From NCBI RefSeq assembly GCF_001678755.1, contig NZ_LZDS01000029.1, positions 124,001-188,000 on the forward strand: a stretch of DNA of 64,000 nucleotides, in the 5' to 3' direction. This stretch comes from Acinetobacter gandensis (GTDB lineage: Bacteria > Pseudomonadota > Gammaproteobacteria > Pseudomonadales > Moraxellaceae). The notes beneath the pieces were generated by a model. The model ran no database searches and was not told the origin of the DNA. It saw only the letters and a list, made by a program, of their open reading frames with translations. This document shows, in pieces, positions 44,729 to 54,207 of the stretch. Each line of letters begins with the position of its first letter. Position 1 is the stretch's first letter. A program made the position numbers and the translations under genes.

Positions 44729-44756
44729 AAAAAAAGCCTCCGAAGAGGCTTTTTTT
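44729..44756 (-). terminator. Intrinsic terminator after glcB
   Basis: AAAAAAAGCCTC-CGAA-GAGGCTTTTTTT is a perfect stem with T-runs on both sides; it closes the minus-strand malate synthase transcript. Confidence 0.92.
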
Positions 44757-44767
44757 GGATTTACAGA

Positions 44768-46930
44768 TTAGTCACCTGTATAACCTTTTAATTTTAAACG
44801 GTAAGCATGAAGAAGCGGCTCTGTATAACCAGAAGGCTGCTCGCCACCTTTGAATACTAAGTCATAAGCTGCTTTGTATGCATAACCATCAAAGCCTGGG
44901 GCCATTGGTGTGTAAAGTGGATCGTTGGCATTTTGCTCATCCACAACTTTCGCCATGCGCTTAAATACTTCTTCAACTTGTTCAGCAGTTACGATACCGT
45001 GACGTAACCAGTTCGCAACGTGTTGAGAAGAAATACGTAAAGTTGCACGGTCTTCCATCAAACCCACGTTGTTGATGTCTAGAACTTTTGAACAACCTAC
45101 ACCCAAATCAACCCAACGAACGACATAACCTAAGATGCCTTGAAGGTTATTTTCGAGTTCTTTAGTTTTCTCTTCTTCAGACCAGTTTGTATCTGTCGCT
45201 AAAGGCGGCGTTAACAAATCATCTAAAGATAGTGGCTGAGTATTCAACAACTCTTTTTGACGCTCAGAAACATTGCACTGATGGTAGTGAATCGCGTGAA
45301 TTACAGCACCAGATGGAGACGGAACCCATGCACAACTTGCGCCAGCTTCTGGATGCTCAATCTTAGTTTTGTACATATCAAGCAACATATCTGGTTTTGG
45401 CCACATGCCTTTACCGATTTGCGCTTTACCACGTAAGCCTGCTTGTAGACCGATCATCACGTTACGGTTTTCGTAAGCTGGGAACCAGATTTGAGATTTC
45501 ACTTCGCCTTTACGAACGAATGGACCTGCTTCCATGAAAGTATGGATTTCGTCACCTGTACGGTCCATGAAACCTGTATTAATAAAGATCGTGCGATCTT
45601 TCGCTTGTGCGATACAGTTTTTCAAGTTCACAGAAGTACGACGTTCTTCGTCCATGATACCGATTTTCAAAGTCTTCGCAGGTAGACCAAGCGCTTGTTC
45701 AGCACGCTCAAATAATTCAACTGCAAATGCAACTTCTTCTGGACCGTGCATTTTTGGTTTAACGATGTACATAGAACCTTTACGAGAGTTCTTGTTTTCG
45801 TTTTCGCCCTTGATGTCTGCAAACGTCAATAACGGTGTGATCAATGCATCCATGATGCCTTCGTAGATTTCAGCACCATCTACAAGGATCGCAGGGTTTG
45901 TCATCAAATGACCCACGTTACGAAGAAGCATCAATGAACGACCGTGAAGCGTAGTTTCACCACCGATCAAGTTTTTGTGCGTACGGTCTTTGTTCAATGT
46001 ACGAGTAACAGTTTTACCATTTTTCTCAATAGACTCAGAAAGTGTACCTTTCATTAAGCCTAACCAGTTACGGTAGCCTTCAACTTTCTCTTCAGCATCA
46101 ACTGCAGCAATTGAGTCTTCCAAATCTTGAATTGTGGTTACCGCAGCTTCAAGAACTAAGTCTTTAACGCCAGCAGCATCTGTTGAACCAATTGGACTCG
46201 TCGCATCAACTTCAATGATTACATGTAAACCATTGTTTAAAAGTACGATTTCAGTTGGTGCAGCTTCGTCACCATTAAAACCAACAAACTGAGCTTCTTT
46301 CGCTAAAGTTGCAGTTGAGCCATCTTTTAGGCTTACAACTAACTTTTTGCCCTCTACCGCATATTTAGTTGCATCTGCATGCGAACCATTAGCTAGCGGG
46401 AAAGTTTCATTTAAGAAGTTTTTAGCAAATTCGATAACTTTTGCGCCACGAGCTGGGTTATAGCCCTTACCTTTTTCCGCGCCGCCTTCTTCAGAGATCA
46501 CGTCAAAACCGTAAAGCGCATCGTAGAGTGAACCCCAACGTGCATTCGCAGCGTTTAAGCAGTAACGTGCATTACGCACAGGTACTACCAATTGCGCACC
46601 AGCCAATAATGCGATTTCTTCGTCTACATTTTCTGTGCTGATTTGAAAATCTTCTACTTCTGGTAATAAGTAGCCAATTTCAGTAAGGAAAGCTTTGTAA
46701 GCTTCGAGTTCAAATTTGTTGTTGCGGTGCCATTCATCAATTTTAGCTTGAATGTCGTCACGCTTAGCCAATAGTGCTTTGTTCTTTGGGCTAAGATCGA
46801 CAACGACTTGTTCAAAGTTTTTCCAGTAAGTTTCACTGTCTAAACCTGAACCCGGTAGTGCTTCATTTTCGATGAAATCGTAAAGTTCTTTAGCAATCGC
46901 TAACTTGCCTTTTTGAATACGTGCAGTCAT
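44768..46930 (-). CDS. glcB: Malate synthase G
   Basis: 720 residues, typical of isoform G (E. coli 723). It condenses glyoxylate and acetyl-CoA to malate in the glyoxylate bypass. Recognisable parts are the N-terminal clasp, the inserted domain ([19 protein letters not shown]), the active arginine region [45 protein letters not shown] and the C-terminal plug. Monomeric, magnesium-dependent, cytoplasmic. It stands alone; the 3' flank is a strong terminator. Confidence 0.98.
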   Translation of the reverse strand: MTARIQKGKLAIAKELYDFIENEALPGSGLDSETYWKNFEQVVVDLSPKNKALLAKRDDIQAKIDEWHRNNKFELEAYKAFLTEIGYLLPEVEDFQISTENVDEEIALLAGAQLVVPVRNARYCLNAANARWGSLYDALYGFDVISEEGGAEKGKGYNPARGAKVIEFAKNFLNETFPLANGSHADATKYAVEGKKLVVSLKDGSTATLAKEAQFVGFNGDEAAPTEIVLLNNGLHVIIEVDATSPIGSTDAAGVKDLVLEAAVTTIQDLEDSIAAVDAEEKVEGYRNWLGLMKGTLSESIEKNGKTVTRTLNKDRTHKNLIGGETTLHGRSLMLLRNVGHLMTNPAILVDGAEIYEGIMDALITPLLTFADIKGENENKNSRKGSMYIVKPKMHGPEEVAFAVELFERAEQALGLPAKTLKIGIMDEERRTSVNLKNCIAQAKDRTIFINTGFMDRTGDEIHTFMEAGPFVRKGEVKSQIWFPAYENRNVMIGLQAGLRGKAQIGKGMWPKPDMLLDMYKTKIEHPEAGASCAWVPSPSGAVIHAIHYHQCNVSERQKELLNTQPLSLDDLLTPPLATDTNWSEEEKTKELENNLQGILGYVVRWVDLGVGCSKVLDINNVGLMEDRATLRISSQHVANWLRHGIVTAEQVEEVFKRMAKVVDEQNANDPLYTPMAPGFDGYAYKAAYDLVFKGGEQPSGYTEPLLHAYRLKLKGYTGD

Positions 46931-47159
46931 TGTCTTTCCTGATATTGCTATTTTTTATAACAAGAGATTCTAGTATACCCATTTATACTTTGCTGAATAG
47001 TACTATCACATTCCTAAATAATGATCATTTTCTATGTAATGAAATACCCTCATCATTCAACATAATAAAGATCAGAAATACGACGTCATCATCAGCCTGA
47101 ATACCTTTTTACAGTGTATAAAGTTTTTGAAATGTCGAAATTAGACTTAAGTGCAGAAT

Positions 47160-47180
47160 TTTGTTCTAAAACTGAACAAA
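47160..47180. promoter_or_regulatory. Inverted repeat TTTGTTC-N7-GAACAAA
   Basis: A perfect 7-bp repeat lies 38 bases upstream of the remnant ATG at 47218. The shape (GTTC...GAAC) is like operators of IclR-type regulators of aromatic pathways. The match to any defined consensus is not established. Confidence 0.35.
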
Positions 47181-47217
47181 TAGACCCAAGCATCTAACAA
47201 ACTCACTCGATTAAGCC

Positions 47218-47314
47218 ATGAAATACGCTGAATGTCGATGCTACAACTTCAACCAATCAGTTTAAATTTAACGCTTTTATCGATGAATTATTAAACAGCC
47301 CGACTTCTTATTAA
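47218..47314 (+). pseudogene. Decayed N-terminus of an MFS transporter (aromatic acid type), tentative
   Basis: From 47221 the second frame reads NTLNVDATTSTNQFKFNAF before drifting off and stopping at 47314. This is the pattern seen at the start of PcaK/BenK-type transporters (short polar start, then KFN-F before helix 1). A single extra A after ATG (ATGAAATACG against ATGAATACG) breaks the frame. No other part of a transporter is present. The evidence is short, so this is a weak call. Confidence 0.3.
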
Positions 47315-47401
47315 ATGATGCTTTTATCTTGCGAAATCGCTTTTAAAGTCGATTGTTCGTTCTACATTTTTTCTTATCTATACAAGTAATCTAAAACTAA
47401 A

Positions 47402-47436
47402 AATAAAAAAAAAAACGCCATTAAGGCGTTCTTTTT
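47402..47436 (-). terminator. Intrinsic terminator after zapE
   Basis: AACGCC-ATTAA-GGCGTT; the minus strand continues with ten Ts. Confidence 0.88.
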
Positions 47437-47454
47437 ACATTACAACAAAAACTC

Positions 47455-48606
47455 TTAATTTTCTACGGTAGATTCTGGTGCATTGATTTGACGATGCGAT
47501 GTTTGAAGATAATCATCAGACTGCATTTCAAGCAAACGTGAGCGGGTACGCTCAATTTCAAATGCCAACTTCTCACCTTGATAAATATCAATAATACTAT
47601 CTTCAGATGTAAGGAGTAATTTTACGCCACGATCATAGAATTCATCGACCAAATAAATAAAACGACGTGTACCTTCAGAAAGGTAATCTGTTAAATGCGG
47701 AACATTACTCACCAAAACCGTATTATAAATATTGGCAATTTCAATAAAGTCTGCAGGACTACGTGGCTTCAAGCATAGCTCAGAATATTCACACCAAAGC
47801 ACATCCTCAGTATGGCCAATCGTTTCCACAATTCGATTATTAATTAAAATTGCTTCTTGCGACTGCACTTGTGTTTGCGTCAATGCCGTAAAGCGCTGCG
47901 CCATCCACAGTTTATGTTCATGAGTTAATGGTGATTTAAACAACTGCGCTTGCTTCAATACACGTAAACGGTAATCCACACCTGCATCGACATTTAAAAT
48001 CACGCAATTCTTTTTCACCATTTCAATGGTCGGAATAAAACGGTCACGATGAATACCATTTTTATATAAACCATCTGGTGCAATGTTTGAAGTTGCTACA
48101 AGTGTGATTCCACGTGTAAATAATTTCTGGAACAAGTCACTTAAAATCATTGCATCAGTAACGTTTGATACAAAGAACTCATCGAAACAAATCACCACAG
48201 CTTCTTTGTAAATTTGATCTGCAACAAGCTCTAATGGATTACGTTGTCCTGATAGCTTATTTAACTCGCGATGCACATATTGCATGAAGTGATGGAAATG
48301 CATACGAGTTTTACGGCGAAATGGCACAGACTCATAGAACTGATCCATTAACCATGTTTTACCACGACCTACACCACCCCACATGTACACACCCTTCGGT
48401 GCAGTTTGACGACGGAAGCGACGGAATGCTTTTTTCGACGCTTTAAAACGCTGTATTAATTCCTGCCAAACACGATCCAGCTCATGCACTGCTTGCGCCT
48501 GCTCTTGATCTGGTAAAAATTGACCAGATGCTAAAGCTTGAGCATAACGCTCAGCCGGTGAAATCGGTGTGAAAGAGGTGTTTTGTGTAGACTGAAATTC
48601 GGACAT
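47455..48606 (-). CDS. zapE: Cell division protein ZapE (AFG1-like ATPase)
   Basis: 383 residues. The P-loop GGVGRGKTWLMD lies near residue 78 and Walker B VICFDEFFVSN near 140, both as in AFG1/ZapE. ATSNIAPDGLYKNG and RRFIYLVDEFYDRGVKLL are family segments. In E. coli ZapE helps constriction by acting on Z rings under stress. It is cytoplasmic. It forms a single-gene unit with its own terminator. Confidence 0.92.
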   Translation of the reverse strand: MSEFQSTQNTSFTPISPAERYAQALASGQFLPDQEQAQAVHELDRVWQELIQRFKASKKAFRRFRRQTAPKGVYMWGGVGRGKTWLMDQFYESVPFRRKTRMHFHHFMQYVHRELNKLSGQRNPLELVADQIYKEAVVICFDEFFVSNVTDAMILSDLFQKLFTRGITLVATSNIAPDGLYKNGIHRDRFIPTIEMVKKNCVILNVDAGVDYRLRVLKQAQLFKSPLTHEHKLWMAQRFTALTQTQVQSQEAILINNRIVETIGHTEDVLWCEYSELCLKPRSPADFIEIANIYNTVLVSNVPHLTDYLSEGTRRFIYLVDEFYDRGVKLLLTSEDSIIDIYQGEKLAFEIERTRSRLLEMQSDDYLQTSHRQINAPESTVEN

Positions 48607-48690
48607 ATCATTGAATACTTTTTTGGGCTACATAAATTATAGCGGAGATTGAATTTGAAGATATAACACTTTGGCATTAATCAACTTAGG

Positions 48691-49698
48691 CTATTTGTTA
48701 TATTGGCGCGGACTATGACCAAACCAGCGTTTAAATGCGTGATTAAACGCCGCCGGCTCAGAATAACCGAGCAATTCTGCAATCATTTCAATTGAATACT
48801 CATTATATTCAATCAGGCGTAAAGCCTTGTCTTTAATAATATCTTCACGAATTTGCTTATAACTAGTATTTAACTGCTGCAATTGATGACGTAAAGTTCG
48901 TTCCGGCAAATTTAGTGCCTGTGCGGTTGCCGCCATACTCGGCATAGCTCCACTTTGCAATTCTAAATAATCCTGAACACGTTGAATTAGTGATGGTGCA
49001 TTTTCATCAGCAGACAAACGCTCTAGCTCAGTAATACATTTCGACTCATACAAACGAAAGGTAATCATATCCGCCGATGGAATACGGATATCTAATACAT
49101 TTTCATCAAACCAAAAGGCAGCACATGGTGCTCCAAAACGAACTTGGGTTCCATAATAGTCTGTGTACATTTGTAGCGTTTCAGCTTGTTCAGGTTGAGC
49201 AAATGGCAAATCTATTTCAACTTGAGGCGTCGAAAGCCCCATCATCTTATATAAGTCACGAATGAACTTATACGTCCCAGAAATTTCAGACTGCGCAAGT
49301 AAAGCACCCAAAGGTGAATACACATCTTGCGGCTGATAGCATAGTGCAACTTTATGGTTACTCATTTGCAAACTCAACCGTCCAGTTAAGTGCGTCAGTT
49401 GTTGAAAACGAATACCTTGATTGAGCGCTTGGCGTAATGTGTCACTGGTGACCAAAAGCATCAGCAATGGACCATATCCAGCGAGTGCATAATGCTGCCC
49501 TATATAAAGTCCTTGCTCAGGTTCTACATCTTTACCTATAACTTTAAGGACATCCCATTCCAAACTCGGATGTATAACAGATGTGGGATCAAGTGCATCA
49601 ACACGCAGCCCAATGCTTTGCAAACGCTGATCTACATCTACGCCTGCTTTACGCATACCTTGCACTAAATACATCAGGCTGAGAATAGATCGCTTCAT
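48691..49698 (-). CDS. AraC-family regulator with arabinose-binding-like N-terminal domain
   Basis: 335 residues. The N-terminal domain (about 15-205) is of the Arabinose_bd type found in OruR/ArgR-like AraC proteins. The C-terminal helix-turn-helix pair is MAATAQALNLPERTLRHQL and IEMIAELLGYSEPAAFNHAFKRW, ending FGHSPRQY. It is divergent from the monooxygenase gene at 49850, with 151 bases between them, so it is the likely activator of that gene. Confidence 0.9.
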   Translation of the reverse strand: MKRSILSLMYLVQGMRKAGVDVDQRLQSIGLRVDALDPTSVIHPSLEWDVLKVIGKDVEPEQGLYIGQHYALAGYGPLLMLLVTSDTLRQALNQGIRFQQLTHLTGRLSLQMSNHKVALCYQPQDVYSPLGALLAQSEISGTYKFIRDLYKMMGLSTPQVEIDLPFAQPEQAETLQMYTDYYGTQVRFGAPCAAFWFDENVLDIRIPSADMITFRLYESKCITELERLSADENAPSLIQRVQDYLELQSGAMPSMAATAQALNLPERTLRHQLQQLNTSYKQIREDIIKDKALRLIEYNEYSIEMIAELLGYSEPAAFNHAFKRWFGHSPRQYNK

Positions 49699-49849
49699 AG
49701 ACTCTAGAAAATATAAATTTCTTCTTTTTTACTACAAAATGATGACTTTGAAAATTGCCGTTTTGATCAATATTCCTGTCATCACTATCATATGCTTTGA
49801 ATAGCTAGGTCATATATGCTAGTTAAAAAATAAGCATGGATTTCTCAGC

Positions 49850-51382
49850 ATGATGCCAGAAGCAACAACAAAAACATCTCAAAACAAGACCACACCAAAC
49901 ACACTTCGCACTCAAGTTGCCATTATTGGCGGCGGTTTTGGTGGAATAGCGATGGCGATACGCTTACTCCAACAAGGCAATCAAGACTTTCTAATTTTAG
50001 AAAAAGCCAATGAGTTCGGCGGAACGTGGCGTGAAAACCGTTATCCAGGCGCTGCATGTGATGTGCAGTCACATATGTACTCTCTTTCATTTGCACCTAA
50101 AACAGATTGGTCTAAACGCTATGCTGAAGCCCCAGAAATATTTAGCTATATCCAAAGCGTAACTCAAGAATATAACCTCAAACAATTCTGCCGCTTTAAT
50201 TGCGAAGTTTTATCTGCCAAGTATGATGAGCAAAACTGTGAATGGAAACTTGATTTAAAAGATCAATCTACACTGATTGCTCAATATGTCATTTTTGCTT
50301 CAGGCCCACTGCATGTACCGCAAATTCCACATATTCAGGGTATTGATAAATTTAAAGGCAAGGTTTTTCACTCCTCACAATGGGAACATGACTACTCACT
50401 TGAAGGTAAAACAGTTGCTTCGATTGGCACTGGTGGCAGTGCAATTCAGTACATTCCTGAAATTGCCCCTCAAACTAAGCAACTTTACGTTTTTCAACGG
50501 ACTGCTGCTTGGGTCATTCCACGTGATGAACGTAGTTATCATGGTTTAGAAAAATCATTATTTAAAAAATATAATTGGTTTCGAAAAATTCACCGTGCTC
50601 GCCTGTATTGGACCAACGAATCACGTGTCGTTCCAATTGTTAAACCTATGACCATGAAATACGCACAAAAACTTGCTGAGTTATATATTAAATATCAAGT
50701 AAAAGATCCATCTTTGGCACAAAAGTTGATACCCAACTACATTATGGGCTGTAAGCGTATTCTTATCTCTAATAAATATTTTCCAACCTTTAACCGTAAA
50801 AATGTGGAATTGGTAACAGATGCCATTCAAGAGATCACTGAAAATAGCATTATTACCAAAGATGGAAAATCCCGTGAAATTGACTGCTTAATCTACGGGA
50901 CTGGTTTTATTACTGACCCACGTATTTATCTCAAGTCCTTTGAATGTATTGGTGAAGAAGGTAAAGAACTGAAGCAGCAGTGGCAAGATGGCGCAGAGAG
51001 TTATTACGGCATTAGTACTAAAGGCTTTCCAAATTTGTTTCAACTATTAGGGCCAAATACTGTACTTGCACATAACTCTGTGGTCTTTATGATCGAAGCG
51101 CAAGTCGAGTATATTTTACAAATGATGAAACTGGTTTCAAAGAGTAAATCCAATGCCATTGTGGTTAAAGATGAAACTCAAAACCAATACAATGATTATG
51201 TGCAACACATGCTTGAAGGTACAGTTTGGCAGTCAGGTTGCGTCAGTTGGTATCAACAAAATGGTGGTAAAAACTTTGCATTATGGCCAACGTATACATG
51301 GAAATACTGGCTTGCTACACGCAAAGTTAACCCGGCAGACTTCAGACTTTTAAGTAAAAGCAAAGCAAGTCATGCAGCTTAA
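49850..51382 (+). CDS. Flavin monooxygenase, Baeyer-Villiger type
   Basis: 510 residues. An FAD Rossmann motif GGGFGGIAMA lies near residue 27, then FGGTWRENRYPGAACDVQSH, and the Baeyer-Villiger fingerprint FKGKVFHSSQWEHD near residue 166. A second, NADPH-binding motif GTGGSA follows. Such enzymes insert oxygen beside ketones or oxidise sulfur/nitrogen. It differs from the AlmA alkane monooxygenase of Acinetobacter at its N-terminus. Likely regulator: the divergent AraC protein. It is followed by the LysO-like gene after a hairpin. Confidence 0.86.
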   Translation: MMPEATTKTSQNKTTPNTLRTQVAIIGGGFGGIAMAIRLLQQGNQDFLILEKANEFGGTWRENRYPGAACDVQSHMYSLSFAPKTDWSKRYAEAPEIFSYIQSVTQEYNLKQFCRFNCEVLSAKYDEQNCEWKLDLKDQSTLIAQYVIFASGPLHVPQIPHIQGIDKFKGKVFHSSQWEHDYSLEGKTVASIGTGGSAIQYIPEIAPQTKQLYVFQRTAAWVIPRDERSYHGLEKSLFKKYNWFRKIHRARLYWTNESRVVPIVKPMTMKYAQKLAELYIKYQVKDPSLAQKLIPNYIMGCKRILISNKYFPTFNRKNVELVTDAIQEITENSIITKDGKSREIDCLIYGTGFITDPRIYLKSFECIGEEGKELKQQWQDGAESYYGISTKGFPNLFQLLGPNTVLAHNSVVFMIEAQVEYILQMMKLVSKSKSNAIVVKDETQNQYNDYVQHMLEGTVWQSGCVSWYQQNGGKNFALWPTYTWKYWLATRKVNPADFRLLSKSKASHAA

Positions 51383-51398
51383 GCAATAACAGTTCATA

Positions 51399-51425
51399 AT
51401 AAGCAGATATTGATTATCTGCTTAT
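51399..51425 (+). terminator. Terminator-like hairpin between the monooxygenase and LysO-like genes
   Basis: ATAAGCAGATA-TTGAT-TATCTGCTTAT is an 11-bp perfect stem, followed by TGATTTT. It ends 7 bases before the ATG at 51433 and covers the position of the ribosome binding site. Confidence 0.65.
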
Positions 51426-51432
51426 TGATTTT

Positions 51433-52341
51433 ATGCAATCTTTTTGGTTAATTTTTCAACTCTTAGCATGCCTAGGATTAGGTTTTCTTTTTGCTAAAAG
51501 ACTTCCAAGCTGGTTAGAAAAACTAGCTTTCAAAATACTTCCCTATTTCACCTATGTTTTACTATTTGCGATTGCAATCGAATTTTCTGAAACAATTCAT
51601 ACCATTACTGCGCCTTGGCAAATCCTTTCATCAGCTATGCTCATTGCTCTAAGCACATCGGTTGGTGCTTTTATTTGTTGTTATATTTTATTTAAATCAT
51701 TGGGCTATCAACCCAGTCATGGCAAAGTATCCATGCAATTGGTCACGAGCTCACTGATTAATATCAGCTACGCATTTATCGCCCTAGGTGCTGGCTATGC
51801 TTTCGCTGAAATCGTCGCATATTTCCATATTAACCCACACATCAGTACATGGAATTTACTTTTAGTTTTTATGTTCCTGATTGGACTTGACCTTGCTTAT
51901 TCTCCACTCGACCGTTCTTGGTTAAATTGGAAAATTTTCCTCGTGCCTTTAGGTTGTATTGTTGGGTCATTAATTGGAGCATTTATTGCTGCATATTTTT
52001 TACCTAATATAAATTTAAAAGATTTAATTATGCTGTCTCAGGGTTATGGTTTCTATTCCATGACGGGTATTGTGGTTTCAGAATTAAAGAATGCACATTT
52101 AGGCAGTATTGCACTGATGAATGATTTATTTAGAGAAATCTTTGCAATCGTATTTATGTATATTATTGGCTGGCGTTATCCACGATCAGCTATTTCATCT
52201 GCAGGTGCAACAGCAATGGACGTTACATTACCAATGGTGAAACAAGCCTGTGGTAATGATTTTATTCCACATGCAATGGTAAGTGGTTTTATCTTATCAG
52301 TACTCGCACCAATATTTGTGAGTATATTGGCAGCTATCTAA
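51433..52341 (+). CDS. LysO-like lysine exporter family protein
   Basis: 302 residues with about eight membrane helices. The C-terminal half has LysO (YbjE) signatures: SQGYGFYSMTGIVVSE, GSIALMNDLFREIFAI and GATAMDVTLPMV. LysO of E. coli exports lysine. The start is the ATG at 51433, but no Shine-Dalgarno sequence is visible because a hairpin fills the leader. It is the second exporter in this window with that arrangement (see 25153). Confidence 0.8.
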   Translation: MQSFWLIFQLLACLGLGFLFAKRLPSWLEKLAFKILPYFTYVLLFAIAIEFSETIHTITAPWQILSSAMLIALSTSVGAFICCYILFKSLGYQPSHGKVSMQLVTSSLINISYAFIALGAGYAFAEIVAYFHINPHISTWNLLLVFMFLIGLDLAYSPLDRSWLNWKIFLVPLGCIVGSLIGAFIAAYFLPNINLKDLIMLSQGYGFYSMTGIVVSELKNAHLGSIALMNDLFREIFAIVFMYIIGWRYPRSAISSAGATAMDVTLPMVKQACGNDFIPHAMVSGFILSVLAPIFVSILAAI

Positions 52342-52412
52342 CCCCTCACCTAAATCCTCTCCCAAAGGGAGAGGAGCTCCTCCTTCCCATGGCAGAGAGT
52401 TAGAGAGAGGGT
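52342..52412. repeat. Dispersed palindromic repeat, copy C
   Basis: An element of about 70 bases in the gap between the convergent LysO-like and pyrF genes. It contains the perfect inner stem CCTCTCCC-AAA-GGGAGAGG and outer CCCTCACC / GAGAGAGGG parts, related to copy A at 16852. It may also serve as a terminator for either gene. Confidence 0.62.
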
Positions 52413-52417
52413 AAATA

Positions 52418-53098
52418 TTAAAGTGTCGCTAAAATATCTTTCATTGTCTGACGCATATTTTCCGACTTGGTAATCGGACGCCCAATCACTAAATGTGTTG
52501 AACCATCAAGCATCGCTTGTTTAGGTGTCACAATACGTTTCTGATCATCTGCTGCTGAGCCTTCAGGACGAATACCAGGTGTAACCAAAGCAAAATCATT
52601 TCCCAATGTATCACGCAACATTTTTGCTTCCTGTGCCGAACACACCACACCATCCAAACCGCTGTCTTTGGTTAGAGTTGCAAGTCGCTTAACTTGTTCA
52701 AAAGGCTCAATATCTAGACCCAAATCTTTTAAGTCTTCGCGACCCATTGACGTCAAAACAGTTACGGCAATTAACTGTGTATTATAACTACCCGCTTTTA
52801 AACGCTCTACACAAGTTTCCATCATTTTACGGCCGCCAGACGCGTGAACATTCACCATCCAAACACCCATATCTGCCGCTGCACATACCGCTTGTGCTGT
52901 GGTATTCGGAATATCGTGGAATTTTAAATCCAAAAAGACTTCGAAACCTTTGTCATGTAATGCTTTAACAACAGATGGTCCTTCGTGAGTAAATAGCTCT
53001 TTACCAACTTTTACCCGACATAATACAGGATCTAACTGCTCTGCAATTGTAAGTGCGTCATATTGGCTTTTAGCATCTAATGCAACAATGATACTCAA
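52418..53098 (-). CDS. pyrF: Orotidine 5'-phosphate decarboxylase
   Basis: 226 residues. It makes UMP from OMP in pyrimidine synthesis. The catalytic tetrad lies in [20 protein letters not shown] and [10 protein letters not shown] phosphate-binding loops are intact. It is near lapA and ihfB, as is common in related bacteria. The 5' end is 250 bases from lapA with a terminator between, so it has its own promoter. Confidence 0.97.
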   Translation of the reverse strand: MSIIVALDAKSQYDALTIAEQLDPVLCRVKVGKELFTHEGPSVVKALHDKGFEVFLDLKFHDIPNTTAQAVCAAADMGVWMVNVHASGGRKMMETCVERLKAGSYNTQLIAVTVLTSMGREDLKDLGLDIEPFEQVKRLATLTKDSGLDGVVCSAQEAKMLRDTLGNDFALVTPGIRPEGSAADDQKRIVTPKQAMLDGSTHLVIGRPITKSENMRQTMKDILATL

Positions 53099-53254
53099 GA
53101 GATCTACCCTTCATTCTGACAAAATAAAAAGCATTATAAATACATTCCACGTGCGCAGATAGTCATAAAACTCAAGTTAATTGAATCGTTTAATTTAAAC
53201 CAAGCTATGTAATTATTTTATATAGAATATGTGAGTTTGAGAAAATGAAATCCC

Positions 53255-53288
53255 ATAAAAAAACACCCTAGTATTCACTAGAGTGTTC
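53255..53288 (-). terminator. Intrinsic terminator after lapA
   Basis: On the minus strand AACACTCTAGT pairs with ACTAGGGTGTT (one G-U) and is followed by TTTTTTT. Confidence 0.82.
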
Positions 53289-53350
53289 AAAATAATAAAT
53301 TTAAGTGACTGTTAGAAAATTAACAGTACACCTAATCAGCAAATATTGCT

Positions 53351-53716
53351 TTATAACGGATTTGAAGGATGCTCATTCGCATCAATATCTAATACTGTCT
53401 TTTCATGACGAGTATGAGCTGCAGCTTCAGCAGCAGCCAGTTGAGCAGTTTGAATCTGCTCCTTACGTAGACGGTCAATATCTTTACGTAAACGCTTAAT
53501 TTCCCAATTGTTCTGAAATACTCGGAACACTTGAACAGCAATTAAAAGACCTAAAACTATACCTAAAGCAAGTGTTAAGAGTAGTAAAAGCCCCAATCGC
53601 ATTGCAGGTACTTGTGTAAACAACAAGTCTACTGAAAGCTCAGTTCCATTTTGTAGAACCATCGCCAATGAGTAACCAAAAAGTACGACTAATATAACGA
53701 CCAATACATAACGCAT
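53351..53716 (-). CDS. lapA: LapA-family membrane protein
   Basis: 121 residues: two membrane helices (about 1-22 and 40-65) then a basic cytoplasmic coiled-coil stretch (about 70-100). LapA works with LapB in control of LpxC turnover and lipopolysaccharide assembly in E. coli. The order cmk-rpsA-ihfB-lapA supports the assignment. It is 26 bases after ihfB; LapB is not next to it here. Confidence 0.82.
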   Translation of the reverse strand: MRYVLVVILVVLFGYSLAMVLQNGTELSVDLLFTQVPAMRLGLLLLLTLALGIVLGLLIAVQVFRVFQNNWEIKRLRKDIDRLRKEQIQTAQLAAAEAAAHTRHEKTVLDIDANEHPSNPL

Positions 53717-53742
53717 AAATACCCCTAACTTTCTTTATAGTA

Positions 53743-54045
53743 TTAGTTTGCTGATTCGTTTACCGCATCACGTAAAGCCTTACCTGGTTTAAAGTGAGGT
53801 ACAGCTTTAGCAGCAACTTCTACAGACTTACCAGTCTTCGGGTTACGACCTACACGTGGTTCACGGTGGTGCAAGGCAAAACTACCAAAACCACGAATCT
53901 CGATTCGATTATCAGTTGATAATGCTTCAATCATCTGATCAATCATAATCTTAACAGCTTCTTCCACTAATGGTTCAGCTAGGTGTGGATTTTTAAGAGA
54001 AATACGCTCTATTAAGTCAGACTTATTAAGTGCTTCAGTAGTCAT
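53743..54045 (-). CDS. ihfB: Integration host factor subunit beta
   Basis: 100 residues. It is the IHF/HU DNA-bending family: [12 protein letters not shown] at the start, [21 protein letters not shown] the beta-arm, [10 protein letters not shown] at the end. Lengths are normal for IHF-beta. It forms dimers with IHF-alpha, which is not in this window, and bends DNA at promoters and recombination sites. It follows rpsA in the usual order. Confidence 0.95.
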   Translation of the reverse strand: MTTEALNKSDLIERISLKNPHLAEPLVEEAVKIMIDQMIEALSTDNRIEIRGFGSFALHHREPRVGRNPKTGKSVEVAAKAVPHFKPGKALRDAVNESAN

Positions 54046-54113
54046 CTGCGACCTCTTTAATTATCAAGCTATTTAGGATCTATTCGCCGATAATAACCTG
54101 TTTAAATACAAAA

Positions 54114-54147
54114 CGGTAGCGTAATAATCACTTACTACGCTACCGTT
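54114..54147 (-). terminator. Intrinsic terminator after rpsA
   Basis: The stem ACGGTAGCGTA/TACGCTACCGT with a 12-base loop lies between rpsA and ihfB. On minus it is followed by TTTGTATTT. Because ihfB follows, read-through or an own promoter is implied. Confidence 0.72.
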
Positions 54148-54207
54148 ACAGTAATTGTGTAAAAAGTATTAATTAACTTACATTAACAATACAATTCAAA
54201 CGCTTAC

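Larger units (their letters stand above)
46931..47401. other. Intergenic region with a transporter remnant
   Basis: About 470 bases between glcB and the zapE terminator. Besides the glcB promoter expected near 46970, it holds an IclR-type-looking inverted repeat (47160-47180) and a broken reading frame resembling the start of an aromatic-acid MFS transporter (47218-47314). The rest shows nothing I can name. Confidence 0.4.
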
